Assembly: GCF_000378485.1 (NCBI RefSeq)
Contig: NZ_KB899970.1
Coordinates: 186,001 to 250,000 of the forward strand
Direction of reading: 5' to 3'
Source: Flavobacterium rivuli WB 3.3-2 = DSM 21788
GTDB taxonomy: Bacteria; Bacteroidota; Bacteroidia; Flavobacteriales; Flavobacteriaceae
DNA: 64,000 nucleotides
The notes under the pieces are model-generated. The model was not told the DNA's origin and made no database searches. It saw only the letters and a list, made by a program, of their open reading frames with translations. Position 1 is the stretch's first letter. The number at the start of each line of letters is the position of its first letter. This document shows positions 16,685-25,349 of this stretch, piece by piece. A program made the translations under genes and the position numbers.

Positions 16685-17299
16685 ATGTTAGATCTTTTTA
16701 GCAGCAATATTCCGCAGGAAAATAATCTACTGCCTTATGGGGGTACTGTAAATTATTATGGCACGGTTATGACTTTGGCAGAGGCCAATCACTATTTAAA
16801 AGTATTGCTAAGCACTATAGAATGGAAAAATGATGAGGCTATAATTTTTGGCAAGCACATAATTACAAAACGCAAAGTGGCCTGGTATGGCGAACGGCCT
16901 TTTGAATACACATACAGTAATACTACCAAACAGGCATTGCTGTGGACAGATGAGTTATTGAAATTAAAAACTATTATTGAACAACAATCGGGAGAAACGT
17001 TTAACTCGTGTTTGTTAAATTTATATCATGACGGCAGCGAAGGCATGGCGTGGCATAGTGATGCAGAAAAAGATTTAAAAAAAAATGGTGCTATAGCATC
17101 AGTAAGTTTTGGTGCAGAACGCAGGTTTGCATTTAAAAATAAGCAGACAAAAGAAGTGGTTTCGGTAATTTTAAATCACGGTAGTTTGCTGATAATGAAA
17201 GATGAAACCCAAACAAACTGGCTGCACAGGCTGCCGCCTGTAAAGGGTGTAAACAGTCCTCGTGTTAATTTAACTTTTAGGACTATAGTTGTTAAATAA
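16685..17299 (+). CDS. AlkB-like 2OG-Fe(II) dioxygenase, copy 2
   Basis: A 204-residue paralogue of the preceding gene with the same layout. The iron site is His124/Asp126 (AWHSD) plus the histidine in NWLHRLPP, and PRVNLTFR holds the 2-oxoglutarate arginine. SVSFGAERRFAFKNK matches SVSFGETRPFRLRHK in copy 1. Outside these motifs the two proteins differ strongly, so the duplication is old or one copy was acquired. All catalytic residues are present in both, which argues for different substrates rather than decay. Confidence 0.9.
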   Translation: MLDLFSSNIPQENNLLPYGGTVNYYGTVMTLAEANHYLKVLLSTIEWKNDEAIIFGKHIITKRKVAWYGERPFEYTYSNTTKQALLWTDELLKLKTIIEQQSGETFNSCLLNLYHDGSEGMAWHSDAEKDLKKNGAIASVSFGAERRFAFKNKQTKEVVSVILNHGSLLIMKDETQTNWLHRLPPVKGVNSPRVNLTFRTIVVK

Positions 17300-17393
17300 C
17301 ATAAAAGCGATACGTTAAATTACTGCAAAGTAATTATTAATAATGTTGTGTGTTGTTTTTTTCTTATTTTAGCGAAAGGAAACACAAAACTTT

Positions 17394-18344
17394 ATGAACC
17401 AAACTCTTTTTCTGTTACTTATTTTAGGATGCCTTAGTGGCAATGCCCAAAAAAAAGTTACGGCTACTACTTATAAGGTAGAAGAGAAATCAGTTGCGGC
17501 AACGTTAAAATTTTTATCGTCGGATGCTTTACAGGGTCGTCTTGCCGGGAGCAAGGGGCTTGAAACCGCTGCGCAATATCTTGAGGATGTTTTTGTAAAG
17601 AATGGTGTTAAGCCTTATTTTACCTCTTATAAAGATACACTTACCAATTATGATAAAACTACTTATAATGTAGTAGGCTATCTTGAGGGTACAGATCCTA
17701 AACTTAAAAACGAATTTGTAGTTTTTGGTGCTCATTACGATCATATTGGCATCGAAAAAAATCCAACAACTAATGATAGTATTTATAACGGTGCTAACGA
17801 TGATGCATCGGGTGTTACTACAGTTGCTGAATTAGTTAATTACTTTGGTAAAACAAAAAAAAATAAACGCAGTATTTTGTTCTGCTTTTTTTCGGCAGAA
17901 GAAGCCGGGCTTTTAGGTTCGCAAAGCCTTGCTGCCAAACTTAAGAAACAAAATTTCAATTTATATGCCATGCTTAATTTTGAGATGGTGGGCGTTGCCA
18001 TGAAAAGGGATATACTTGCTTACTTAACCGGTTATGGTGCAAGTACTATGGGCGAAAAGATTAATGAGTATGCCGGAAAAAAACTGGTAGGCTACCTTGA
18101 TGTAGAAATGAAATATCAGCTTTTCAGGAGGTCTGATAATTTTTCGTTTTATAACGAGTTTCAAAAACCATCTCAAACCATTTGCACCTTTGATTTTGAA
18201 AATTTTGCTTACTACCATCAGGTTAAAGATGAGTTTGAAGGTATGGATATTAAGCACATGACGGCCTTTATACAGGAAATGATACCCGTAACCGATAAAA
18301 TGGTTAATGCAAAGGCTGGTGATATTGTAATGAAAAGTAAATGA
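17394..18344 (+). CDS. Secreted M28-family metallopeptidase
   Basis: A 316-residue zinc aminopeptidase-like protein with signal peptide MNQTLFLLLILGCLSGNA. The co-catalytic zinc ligands are visible: His114 and Asp116 in FGAHYDHIG, Asp136 in NGANDDASG, Glu169/Glu170 in FFSAEEAGLLGS, and the later NFEMVG segment. It probably trims peptides in the periplasm or at the surface. Its last 4 bases overlap the start of the SDR gene (ATGA), so the two are translationally coupled. Confidence 0.92.
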   Translation: MNQTLFLLLILGCLSGNAQKKVTATTYKVEEKSVAATLKFLSSDALQGRLAGSKGLETAAQYLEDVFVKNGVKPYFTSYKDTLTNYDKTTYNVVGYLEGTDPKLKNEFVVFGAHYDHIGIEKNPTTNDSIYNGANDDASGVTTVAELVNYFGKTKKNKRSILFCFFSAEEAGLLGSQSLAAKLKKQNFNLYAMLNFEMVGVAMKRDILAYLTGYGASTMGEKINEYAGKKLVGYLDVEMKYQLFRRSDNFSFYNEFQKPSQTICTFDFENFAYYHQVKDEFEGMDIKHMTAFIQEMIPVTDKMVNAKAGDIVMKSK

Positions 18345-19018
18345 AGAATGTAATAATTACCGGTACCAGCAGGGGTATAGGGTACGAGCTTGCGCTGCTT
18401 TTTGCAAATGCGGGCCATAATGTACTGGCTATATCAAGAAAGATACCGAAAGAGTTTATAGAAAACCAAAATATTGTGTGCCTTGGTCTTGATCTCGCAG
18501 ATGTTACGGTAACAGATAAGGTTAAAGATTTTATTGATAGTACATGGCAGCATGTAGATATTGTTATACATAATGCCGGAGCCTTGCTGCTTAAACCATT
18601 TGAAGAAATTACTGCAGATGAGTTTGAGTATATATATAAGGTTAATGTTTTTGGTGTAGCTGCGCTTAACAGGGTTGTTTTGCCATTCATGAATAAAGGC
18701 AGCCATGTAGTTACCATAAGTAGTATGGGTGGCGTGCAGGGTACCATGAAGTTTAGCGGCCTTGCTGCATACAGCAGCAGTAAGGGGGCGGTAATAACGC
18801 TTTCTGAGCTTTTGGCCGAAGAGTATAAAGAGAGAGGGATAGCATTTAACGTTCTTGCACTGGGCGCTGTTAACACAGAGATGTTGCAGGAGGCTTTTCC
18901 GGGTTATGAAGCACCGTTATCGGCAAAGCAAATGGCTGACTATATTTATAATTTTGCCCTTACAGGCAATACATATTTTAACGGCAGGGTAGTGCAGGTA
19001 TCGTCTACCACGCCTTAA
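18341..19018 (+). CDS. Short-chain dehydrogenase/reductase
   Basis: A 225-residue classical SDR. The nucleotide motif is TGTSRGIG (7-14), the NAG motif is at 78-80 and the catalytic pair is Tyr144/Lys148 in YSSSKG. Substrate is unknown. It overlaps the M28 peptidase gene by 4 bases and is followed after 12 bases by the SprT-like gene, so three functionally unrelated genes form one operon. Confidence 0.92.
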   Translation: MKNVIITGTSRGIGYELALLFANAGHNVLAISRKIPKEFIENQNIVCLGLDLADVTVTDKVKDFIDSTWQHVDIVIHNAGALLLKPFEEITADEFEYIYKVNVFGVAALNRVVLPFMNKGSHVVTISSMGGVQGTMKFSGLAAYSSSKGAVITLSELLAEEYKERGIAFNVLALGAVNTEMLQEAFPGYEAPLSAKQMADYIYNFALTGNTYFNGRVVQVSSTTP

Positions 19019-19030
19019 ATTTTTGCAGGA

Positions 19031-19630
19031 GTGAAAGATGTATTAGCGCGCTATATACCGGAACATGCCGTAGAGCCGTTGTTTGAACTGATAAAAATAT
19101 ATGGTGTTCACCTTAAAATTGTGAACGAGCGGGTTACAAGGCATGGCGATTACCATAAAGATGCATCGGGTTACCATCGCATTACGGTAAATGCAAGCCT
19201 TAATAAGTACCGTTTTTTAATAACACTGGTACATGAGATTGCTCATCTTGCGGCCTTTGAAAAATATGGCCGGAATATTAAGCCGCATGGCGATGAGTGG
19301 AAAATTACGTTTCAAAAGCTCATGGTGCCCATGATACGGCCGGATGTTTTTCCTAACCACCTGTTGCCTTTGCTGGCAAGGCATTTTAGGAACCCTAAAG
19401 CAAGCAGTGATACAGATGCTTCTTTATCGCTGGCTTTAAAGGAATTTGATGAAAAATCGGATAAGAATTATATATTTGAAGTTCCCTATGGTGCAGTTTT
19501 CCGCATTCATAACGGAAAGGTTTTTAAAAAAGGCGCACAGCGAATTAAGCGTTTTGAATGCCGGGAAATAAGTACCGGAAAAATTTATTTGTTTAACCCA
19601 AATGCCGAGGTAGAGCTGCTGCCTTCATAA
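19031..19630 (+). CDS. SprT-like zinc metalloprotease-fold protein
   Basis: A 199-residue protein with the HEIAH zinc signature (His68, Glu69, His72) and an upstream helix, as in SprT/Spartan domains. Spartan cuts DNA-protein crosslinks in eukaryotes; the bacterial role is unclear. The start is GTG at 19031: no ATG lies between the SDR stop and the conserved domain, and the frame would lose the N-terminal helix if started later. The C-terminal half (residues 130-199) is a small beta-rich extension without recognised motifs. Confidence 0.82.
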   Translation: MKDVLARYIPEHAVEPLFELIKIYGVHLKIVNERVTRHGDYHKDASGYHRITVNASLNKYRFLITLVHEIAHLAAFEKYGRNIKPHGDEWKITFQKLMVPMIRPDVFPNHLLPLLARHFRNPKASSDTDASLSLALKEFDEKSDKNYIFEVPYGAVFRIHNGKVFKKGAQRIKRFECREISTGKIYLFNPNAEVELLPS

Positions 19631-19730
19631 ATTTAAGAACAAATGTATATGGAACATTAAAAAAAAGATAATATTTTAACAAAACGGCAGGGTAAGTATC
19701 GCCTTACCTATTATGTTAAATTTAAGACAA

Positions 19731-19764
19731 TTTGAATGTCGTAACTCTAAACCTGTTATATTTA
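19731..19764 (+). promoter_or_regulatory. Candidate promoter of the type-B T9SS substrate gene
   Basis: TTTG (19731-19734) and TATATTTA (19757-19764, one mismatch to TAnnTTTG) are 22 bases apart and end 16 bases before the start codon. Confidence 0.4.
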
Positions 19765-19780
19765 TTGGAAATTAGCTATT

Positions 19781-22700
19781 ATGAAACAAACTTTACAAAC
19801 CAAATCATTACTCACGATCCTGATGTTCTTAGTATTTTCGCTAAGCGCAATGGCTCAGTTAAACCTCTCGGTCGCACCCACCGATGCAGCCTGTGCTGGC
19901 CAGGGGTTGCTAACATTTAGTGTTACAGGCAACGATCCTGCTGCTACTATTACCTACACTATATATGGTGGGGCAAATACAAGCGCACCACAGGTGGGAA
20001 CGGTAACACAAACTTCTACGTCTACACCGCCGTACCAGTTGCGCAATCTTGCTGCAGGTACTTATACTGTAGTAGCAACACAGGTTATAGGTGGTGTTAC
20101 AACTACATCTGCCCCGCGAACGGTAGTTATAAGTACTACCACCTTAGGTGCAGCATATACTCCGGTAATACAGGGTACACGTTGCGGAACAGATGGTAAA
20201 GTAACTATTAATGTAGATAGGGGGGTACCGGTAAGGTACGACCTTTATGCAGGTAACACTCCGTCCGGAGCGCCTATCGCCACTGTAAATGCTCCTGCTC
20301 CGGGTGTGTTCGAAAATTTAGCCGTTGGTGATTATACTGCAGTTATGACAGATGCATGTGGAGATACTGGAACAGTTTCCGTGAATATTATACAGGAAAC
20401 TACAAACGTATTGTTGGATGCCGTTACATGGCCGGTACAGGCACCATTGGTGCTTGGCGAAGACTGGAGCCTTGTAGATTGTAACCATATTGCCCCTCAG
20501 CACAGGATATCTACTGTAGGGCAACAGAATATTTTTTACCCTGTAGATATAACGTATACAGTTACAAGCCCACAGGGAGTGGTTCAGGCACCGGTAGTAC
20601 AACATATAGAAACCGGTAGTAACAACCAGTCTTTCCGATCTGAGCCAATATTGTTTTATCCGTGCGAACAGTATACATATACTATGAGCCTTAGAGATGC
20701 GTGTGGTAATGTATTTAATAGCCCTATAAATGTTTTAAACGAATGTTTTGAAGTTACATGGGAAGTTAACTATGGGCATTGTGATGAGTCTATAATATTT
20801 ACCGCTAAAAACTGGGCGCCACCATTTGTGGTAACCTTTACGCCACCTACGGCATCTACTTTTAACCCAGCAGATCATAACGATCCTTTAGAGCACCCCA
20901 ATTTTGCGGGCCCTGCAGCAACATATAATAATCACGTTCCAGACGGGACTTATGGCGCTACGGTAAGTAACTGTGGCAGGACTGTTGTATTTCCTGCAAT
21001 TATTGTTCAGAAACCTGACCAGGAGTTAATTCTTAACGGTACCATACCTTGTGGTGAAACCGAAGGTGTTATAAGTGGTGCGTTTACTAAAACACAAACT
21101 GACTTTTTACACGTTAACATAGTTGCTCCTTTTCCTCCGGGATATACAGGGCCAACAAATTTAGATTCGGGTATTAACCCGTTGCAGCCGTCAGAATTTA
21201 GCTATGGGCCACTTCCTGATTTAGGTACTTATTGGATTGCTGCAGAAAGCGAATGTCCGGAAGACGGCATACTGTTAGTGCCGGTTACATTTACAAGGGG
21301 AAATAACCCACTTGTAATCGATTATACATCAAGGGCAGGTTGCGAAGAAGGTGTTGGTTCTATCTGGATCCACGCTGTTCCGCCACCACCGGCAGGTGGT
21401 TCTATAGTAGGCGTTACAATTCAACGTGGCCCTGCTGCATGGGAAGCTGCAAACCCGGGCGCAAGGCCGGTAGACGTTTCTGTAAACGTTGCTGCGGATG
21501 GTATGTTCTACATGAACTCTCTTCCTGAAGGAGAATATGAATTTAATGTTATAGATGCATGTGGCCCATCGCCTTATGTTATGAATGTTACAGGTTACCA
21601 TAATACGGTAAGGACTGCCACTGTAGATGTTAACTGTGTTACCTTCCAGGTTACTGTAGATGTGCAGGGCAATAATAACCTTGCTGCTGGTTACTGGCTA
21701 CAGAAAAAAGATGGTAACAACTGGGTTCATCCTGTAACTAATGTTGTATATACGCCGGGTGCAACTCCTACAGCGGCTAACTCTGTAAGGTTAACTGGCC
21801 CTACTTTAAGTAATGGTGTTTATACACCGGGAGTTACAGCAAGTAGCGGTACAGGCGAGTTTAGGGTAATAGAGGTATATTCTATATATGCTAACGGCCT
21901 TAATACAGGTGCACGTTGTTTAACAGAACTTGCTACATTCAGGTCGGGTATTCCACCGGAAATTACGGGTGTTTTCTCGTTCCCTTGTTCAGAAAATAGC
22001 GGGGAAGTTATAGTAAACGCTCTAACATCAGGCGATCCTTCTTATGTAAGGTACAGTGTAGATGGCGGTACACCGCAGGTATCTAATGTATTCTCAGGAC
22101 TTTTACCTAATACACCATATACCTTTACAGTTACCGACCGTTGTAATACAGTAAACCAGGTAGCACAAATTCAGGACGCCCCACCTTTAGTAGTGGCGCG
22201 TACAGGAACTTGTGATGGTCAGGATGTAGTACTTTCTTTACCTGAATTTAACTTCCTTACTTACGAGTGGTATAATGTTGCTGCACCTACAGTAATATTA
22301 AGTAATAACGGTACGCTTACGCTGCCTGCTTTCGATTCTGCTACAGATGCAGGAACGTATGCGGTGCGTGTTGCAAACCCTACAAATGCACAATCTTGTC
22401 TTAACCAGACAATACAATATGTAGTTGCGCCAAATGCATTGCCAAGTGCAGGTGCAGATAATATTACTATGCCTGCTATATGTACAGGTAGTGTAGCTAC
22501 TGTAGACCTTGCTACTTATTTAGTAGCTCCGTTTGATGCTGGTGGTACTTATACCTTAGTATCTGGTACTGGTGGTACATTAACAGGTTCTGTTTTTGAC
22601 ATCAGCACAATTACTACAGGCGGTACTTTTGATTTTAACTATACAAGCAGCAATACTTGTGGTAACACAGATGTAGCTTTATTAAGGGTAAGACTTATAG

Positions 22701-24211
22701 AAAGCCCTGCTGCCGCTACGATAGATCCAGTTGCTGTACAGTGTGAAGGTTCTAATATTCGACTTGTTGCAACAAGTACAACCACAACGCCAGGTTTAGT
22801 TTATTCATGGACTGGTCCTAACGGTTATACTTTTACTGGTGCGACGGCTGAAATAAATAATGCTGTAATCGCTAATTCAGGAGACTACACTGTTGTAGTA
22901 AGCAATGGAGTTTGTGATTCTGCTCCTACTACTATAAATGTTACCGTAACTGCTGCTCCTAATGCAGGTGATCCTAATACTACACCTATTTGTAACGATG
23001 TTGCAGGTACTGTACTTGATCTTGCCGATTATTTAGTTGCTCCGTTTGATGCCGGTGGTACTTGGGCTCTTGCAGCTACAAATACACCTCCTGCAGGTTC
23101 ATTTGATGTTGTTAACAGTACATTTGATACCGCAGGTTTAATAGGCACTTATGACTTTACTTATAGTGTAACTGCTTGTGGTACTACAGATGTTGCTGTA
23201 ATAACTTTTGTTCTAAATGCTATACCTAATGCTCCTGTAGCTACTGTAGCTGCTGCCGTAGTATGTGAAAATGGTTCTATACAGCTTAATACTCCTGCGG
23301 TAGCTGGCGCAACATATTCATGGACTAAAGGTGGTTCTGTAGTTTCTACAGCACAAAACCCTAATATCCCTGCAACACTTGCTGCTGCCGGAGATTATGT
23401 TCTTACAATATCTGTTAACGGTTGTACTGCAGATTCTGCTCCGGTAAATGTAGTGGTAACACCTTTACCACAGTTTAGCCTTGCAGGTAATACAGTAATA
23501 TGCCCTACACAGTTTACAACGCTTTCTGTAGTGCCTACTAACTTTGCTTTAACAGATGCTGCAATATCTTACCAATGGACTCTTAACGGAGCTTCGGTAT
23601 CTAATGCTCCAACTGCAAGGGTAGATGCATTAGGTGATTATATTGTAACTGTAACAAATGCAAATGGCGGATGTCCTACTTCGCATACAATTACGGTTAC
23701 GGCAGATCCAGATCCGTTTAGTATCGTTCTTGAAGGAGACTGCGTTAATGAGCATTTTATTATGAGCATTACTAATATTGCAGATATAGGAACTACACAG
23801 TCTATAGTTTGGAGTGGTCCTGGTATATCAGAAACAGCGGGTAATAACCCTACTATTGATTTAACAGCTAAAGCAATAGGTATTTACTCTGTAACTGTTA
23901 CAAATGCGGATGGTTGTTTTAAAACACAAACTATTGATGTAACAAGTACAAGCTGTATGATACCAAGGGGTATATCTCCGGAAGAAGTTGATGGTAAAAA
24001 TGACTTCTTTGACTTAACAAACCTTGGTGTACAAAACCTACAGATATTTAACCGTTACGGACTACAGGTGTACGAGAAAAACAACTACACTAAAGAGTGG
24101 TACGGTCAATCAGATAAAGGTGATCTTCCTACAGGTACTTACTTCTATGTTGCTAAAATGGCAGACAAGCAGGTTACCGGATGGGTTTATATCCAAAGGA
24201 ATTCTAATTAA
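19781..24211 (+). CDS. Large secreted type-B T9SS substrate with Ig-like repeats (adhesin-like)
   Basis: A 1476-residue secreted protein. The signal peptide runs to about residue 25 (ends SLSAMAQ). The body is Thr/Asn/Gly-rich and beta-only, with several Ig/PKD-like modules; two are clear relatives, sharing YLVAPFDAGGT and ending in CG[NT]TDVA. The last 85 residues are a gliding-motility-associated (CHU_C, type B) sorting domain: CMIPRGISPEEVDGKNDFF, LQIFNRYGLQVYEK, PTGTYFYVAK and GWVYIQRN. Such domains direct export through the type IX system and surface attachment. Most type-B genes are paired with a PorP/SprF gene; none follows here. A role in adhesion is inferred. Confidence 0.9.
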   Translation: MKQTLQTKSLLTILMFLVFSLSAMAQLNLSVAPTDAACAGQGLLTFSVTGNDPAATITYTIYGGANTSAPQVGTVTQTSTSTPPYQLRNLAAGTYTVVATQVIGGVTTTSAPRTVVISTTTLGAAYTPVIQGTRCGTDGKVTINVDRGVPVRYDLYAGNTPSGAPIATVNAPAPGVFENLAVGDYTAVMTDACGDTGTVSVNIIQETTNVLLDAVTWPVQAPLVLGEDWSLVDCNHIAPQHRISTVGQQNIFYPVDITYTVTSPQGVVQAPVVQHIETGSNNQSFRSEPILFYPCEQYTYTMSLRDACGNVFNSPINVLNECFEVTWEVNYGHCDESIIFTAKNWAPPFVVTFTPPTASTFNPADHNDPLEHPNFAGPAATYNNHVPDGTYGATVSNCGRTVVFPAIIVQKPDQELILNGTIPCGETEGVISGAFTKTQTDFLHVNIVAPFPPGYTGPTNLDSGINPLQPSEFSYGPLPDLGTYWIAAESECPEDGILLVPVTFTRGNNPLVIDYTSRAGCEEGVGSIWIHAVPPPPAGGSIVGVTIQRGPAAWEAANPGARPVDVSVNVAADGMFYMNSLPEGEYEFNVIDACGPSPYVMNVTGYHNTVRTATVDVNCVTFQVTVDVQGNNNLAAGYWLQKKDGNNWVHPVTNVVYTPGATPTAANSVRLTGPTLSNGVYTPGVTASSGTGEFRVIEVYSIYANGLNTGARCLTELATFRSGIPPEITGVFSFPCSENSGEVIVNALTSGDPSYVRYSVDGGTPQVSNVFSGLLPNTPYTFTVTDRCNTVNQVAQIQDAPPLVVARTGTCDGQDVVLSLPEFNFLTYEWYNVAAPTVILSNNGTLTLPAFDSATDAGTYAVRVANPTNAQSCLNQTIQYVVAPNALPSAGADNITMPAICTGSVATVDLATYLVAPFDAGGTYTLVSGTGGTLTGSVFDISTITTGGTFDFNYTSSNTCGNTDVALLRVRLIESPAAATIDPVAVQCEGSNIRLVATSTTTTPGLVYSWTGPNGYTFTGATAEINNAVIANSGDYTVVVSNGVCDSAPTTINVTVTAAPNAGDPNTTPICNDVAGTVLDLADYLVAPFDAGGTWALAATNTPPAGSFDVVNSTFDTAGLIGTYDFTYSVTACGTTDVAVITFVLNAIPNAPVATVAAAVVCENGSIQLNTPAVAGATYSWTKGGSVVSTAQNPNIPATLAAAGDYVLTISVNGCTADSAPVNVVVTPLPQFSLAGNTVICPTQFTTLSVVPTNFALTDAAISYQWTLNGASVSNAPTARVDALGDYIVTVTNANGGCPTSHTITVTADPDPFSIVLEGDCVNEHFIMSITNIADIGTTQSIVWSGPGISETAGNNPTIDLTAKAIGIYSVTVTNADGCFKTQTIDVTSTSCMIPRGISPEEVDGKNDFFDLTNLGVQNLQIFNRYGLQVYEKNNYTKEWYGQSDKGDLPTGTYFYVAKMADKQVTGWVYIQRNSN

Positions 24212-24217
24212 TACTTT

Positions 24218-24250
24218 AAGAAGCTTAGGGAAACCTAAGCTTCTTTTTTT
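24218..24250 (+). terminator. Terminator of the T9SS substrate gene
   Basis: AAGAAGCTTAGG and CCTAAGCTTCTT pair perfectly around GAAA and run into eight T. Confidence 0.9.
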
Positions 24251-24286
24251 TATACCTATAGCGTTACTATGAAAGTTACAGGGCGC

Positions 24287-24333
24287 TATAAACAAAAATG
24301 GTTCAGTATAACACTGAACCATTTTTGTTTATA
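24287..24333. repeat. Perfect 21-base inverted repeat
   Basis: The arms 24287-24307 and 24313-24333 are exact reverse complements around the loop ATAAC. The core is AATGGTTCAGT paired with ACTGAACCATT, flanked by A-rich/T-rich ends, so it can terminate on either strand. It is not adjacent to any gene stop. Confidence 0.85.
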
Positions 24334-24384
24334 ATAGATACCTTTATTTATGAACACTTGTGTATTATCGGGTTTGCCTGTTTC

Positions 24385-24480
24385 ATTGCATTTCGCGCCG
24401 TCGCGCTTTTCACTATATCCCTTCGCTATCGCTGCGGGGGATGCCGCTGCAATCGCTCACGCAGCTTCTTAAGGCGTTTG
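24385..24480. repeat. GC-rich dispersed-repeat-like segment
   Basis: This stretch is much richer in G+C than the rest of the intergenic region. It contains the words CACTATATCC, CGCTATCGCTGCGGGGG and ATGCCGCTGCAATCGCTCAC. It resembles a repeat I recall as scattered between genes in many flavobacteria; that identity is from memory and is unverified. Confidence 0.4.
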
Positions 24481-24528
24481 CTAATACTATAAACTAAGTG
24501 TTTCTAATTGCGGTGGTTTTATTAACAC

Positions 24529-24560
24529 AAAAAAAGCTTAGGGACTACCTAAGCTTTTTT
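24529..24560 (-). terminator. Terminator of the MlaEF-like operon
   Basis: AAAAAAGCTTAGG and CCTAAGCTTTTTT pair around GACTA. The stem overlaps the TAG stop of the ATP-binding gene. Its core is the same as in the terminator at 24218-24250. Confidence 0.85.
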
Positions 24561-25349
24561 ATCATTATCATGAGCGTGATGCTCCTGCTCATCGGCAAGG
24601 AGTGCTTCCCGTACTTTTTTAAATAAATCTGACGAATAAACAAATTCAACTATTGATTTGTTCCTTGTTTCCAGAATCTCCTCGTTATTACCTTCCCACT
24701 CTTTAAGCCCGTTTTTAAGGAAAACGATCTTTTCGCCTATCTGTAAAACAGAGTTCATATCGTGGGTATTAATTACCGTTGTAATATTATATTCTTTAGT
24801 AATTTCCTGTACCAGTTTATCTATAACGATACTGGTTTCGGGGTCAAGGCCGGAGTTAGGCTCATCGCAAAAAAGGTATTTTGGGTTATTTACAATGGCC
24901 CTTGCAATAGCTACCCTTTTTTGCATACCACCCGATATTTCGTTTGGGAATTTTTTGTTTGCATCTTTAAGATTTACCCTGTCCAACGTTTCGTTGACCC
25001 TGTCCATAATCTCCTTACTGCGCTTGTTAGTAAACATTCGCAATGGGAAAGCCACATTTTGTTCTACGGTCATAGAGTCGAACAATGCGCTGCCCTGGAA
25101 AACCATGCCTATTTCGGTTCTTAAGGCCCTCTTTTCGTCTTTATCAAGATCTGAGTATATCCTTCCGTCAAAAGAAATGGTGCCCGCATCGGGCGTATGA
25201 ATGCCCAACAGTGTTTTTAGCATCACAGTTTTACCAGATCCGCTTCGGCCAATTATAAGGTTCGTTTTACCCGACTCGAAAGTGGTTGAAATACCTTTAA
25301 GCACTTTAGAGTCGCCAAATGATTTTTCTATGTCTTTTACTTCTATCAT
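24549..25349 (-). CDS. ABC transporter ATP-binding protein, MlaF type
   Basis: A 266-residue ATPase. Walker A is GRSGSGKT, the signature is EISGGMQKR and Walker B is YLFCDEPNSGLDPET, the typical MlaF/Mkl pattern. With the MlaE-type permease it should drive phospholipid movement between the membranes. The start at 25349 is preferred because it overlaps the permease stop by one base (TAATG), and a longer frame would have 20 unconserved residues. The mid-cell substrate-binding MCE/MlaD subunit is not encoded in this window. Confidence 0.92.
   Translation of the reverse strand: MIEVKDIEKSFGDSKVLKGISTTFESGKTNLIIGRSGSGKTVMLKTLLGIHTPDAGTISFDGRIYSDLDKDEKRALRTEIGMVFQGSALFDSMTVEQNVAFPLRMFTNKRSKEIMDRVNETLDRVNLKDANKKFPNEISGGMQKRVAIARAIVNNPKYLFCDEPNSGLDPETSIVIDKLVQEITKEYNITTVINTHDMNSVLQIGEKIVFLKNGLKEWEGNNEEILETRNKSIVEFVYSSDLFKKVREALLADEQEHHAHDNDKKA

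Larger units (their letters stand above)
24212..24548. other. Intergenic region with three hairpins and a GC-rich repeat-like segment
   Basis: No gene is convincing. In order it holds the terminator of the T9SS substrate gene, a perfect 21-base inverted repeat (24287-24333), a GC-rich segment (about 24385-24480) that resembles a dispersed flavobacterial intergenic repeat, and the terminator of the ABC transporter operon coming from the other side. Confidence 0.6.

Noticed and set aside
22440..23220. Repeated words in the T9SS substrate gene as a possible CRISPR or tandem DNA repeat
   Set aside because: The similarity is at protein level between Ig-like modules, with no short exact repeats separated by unique spacers.
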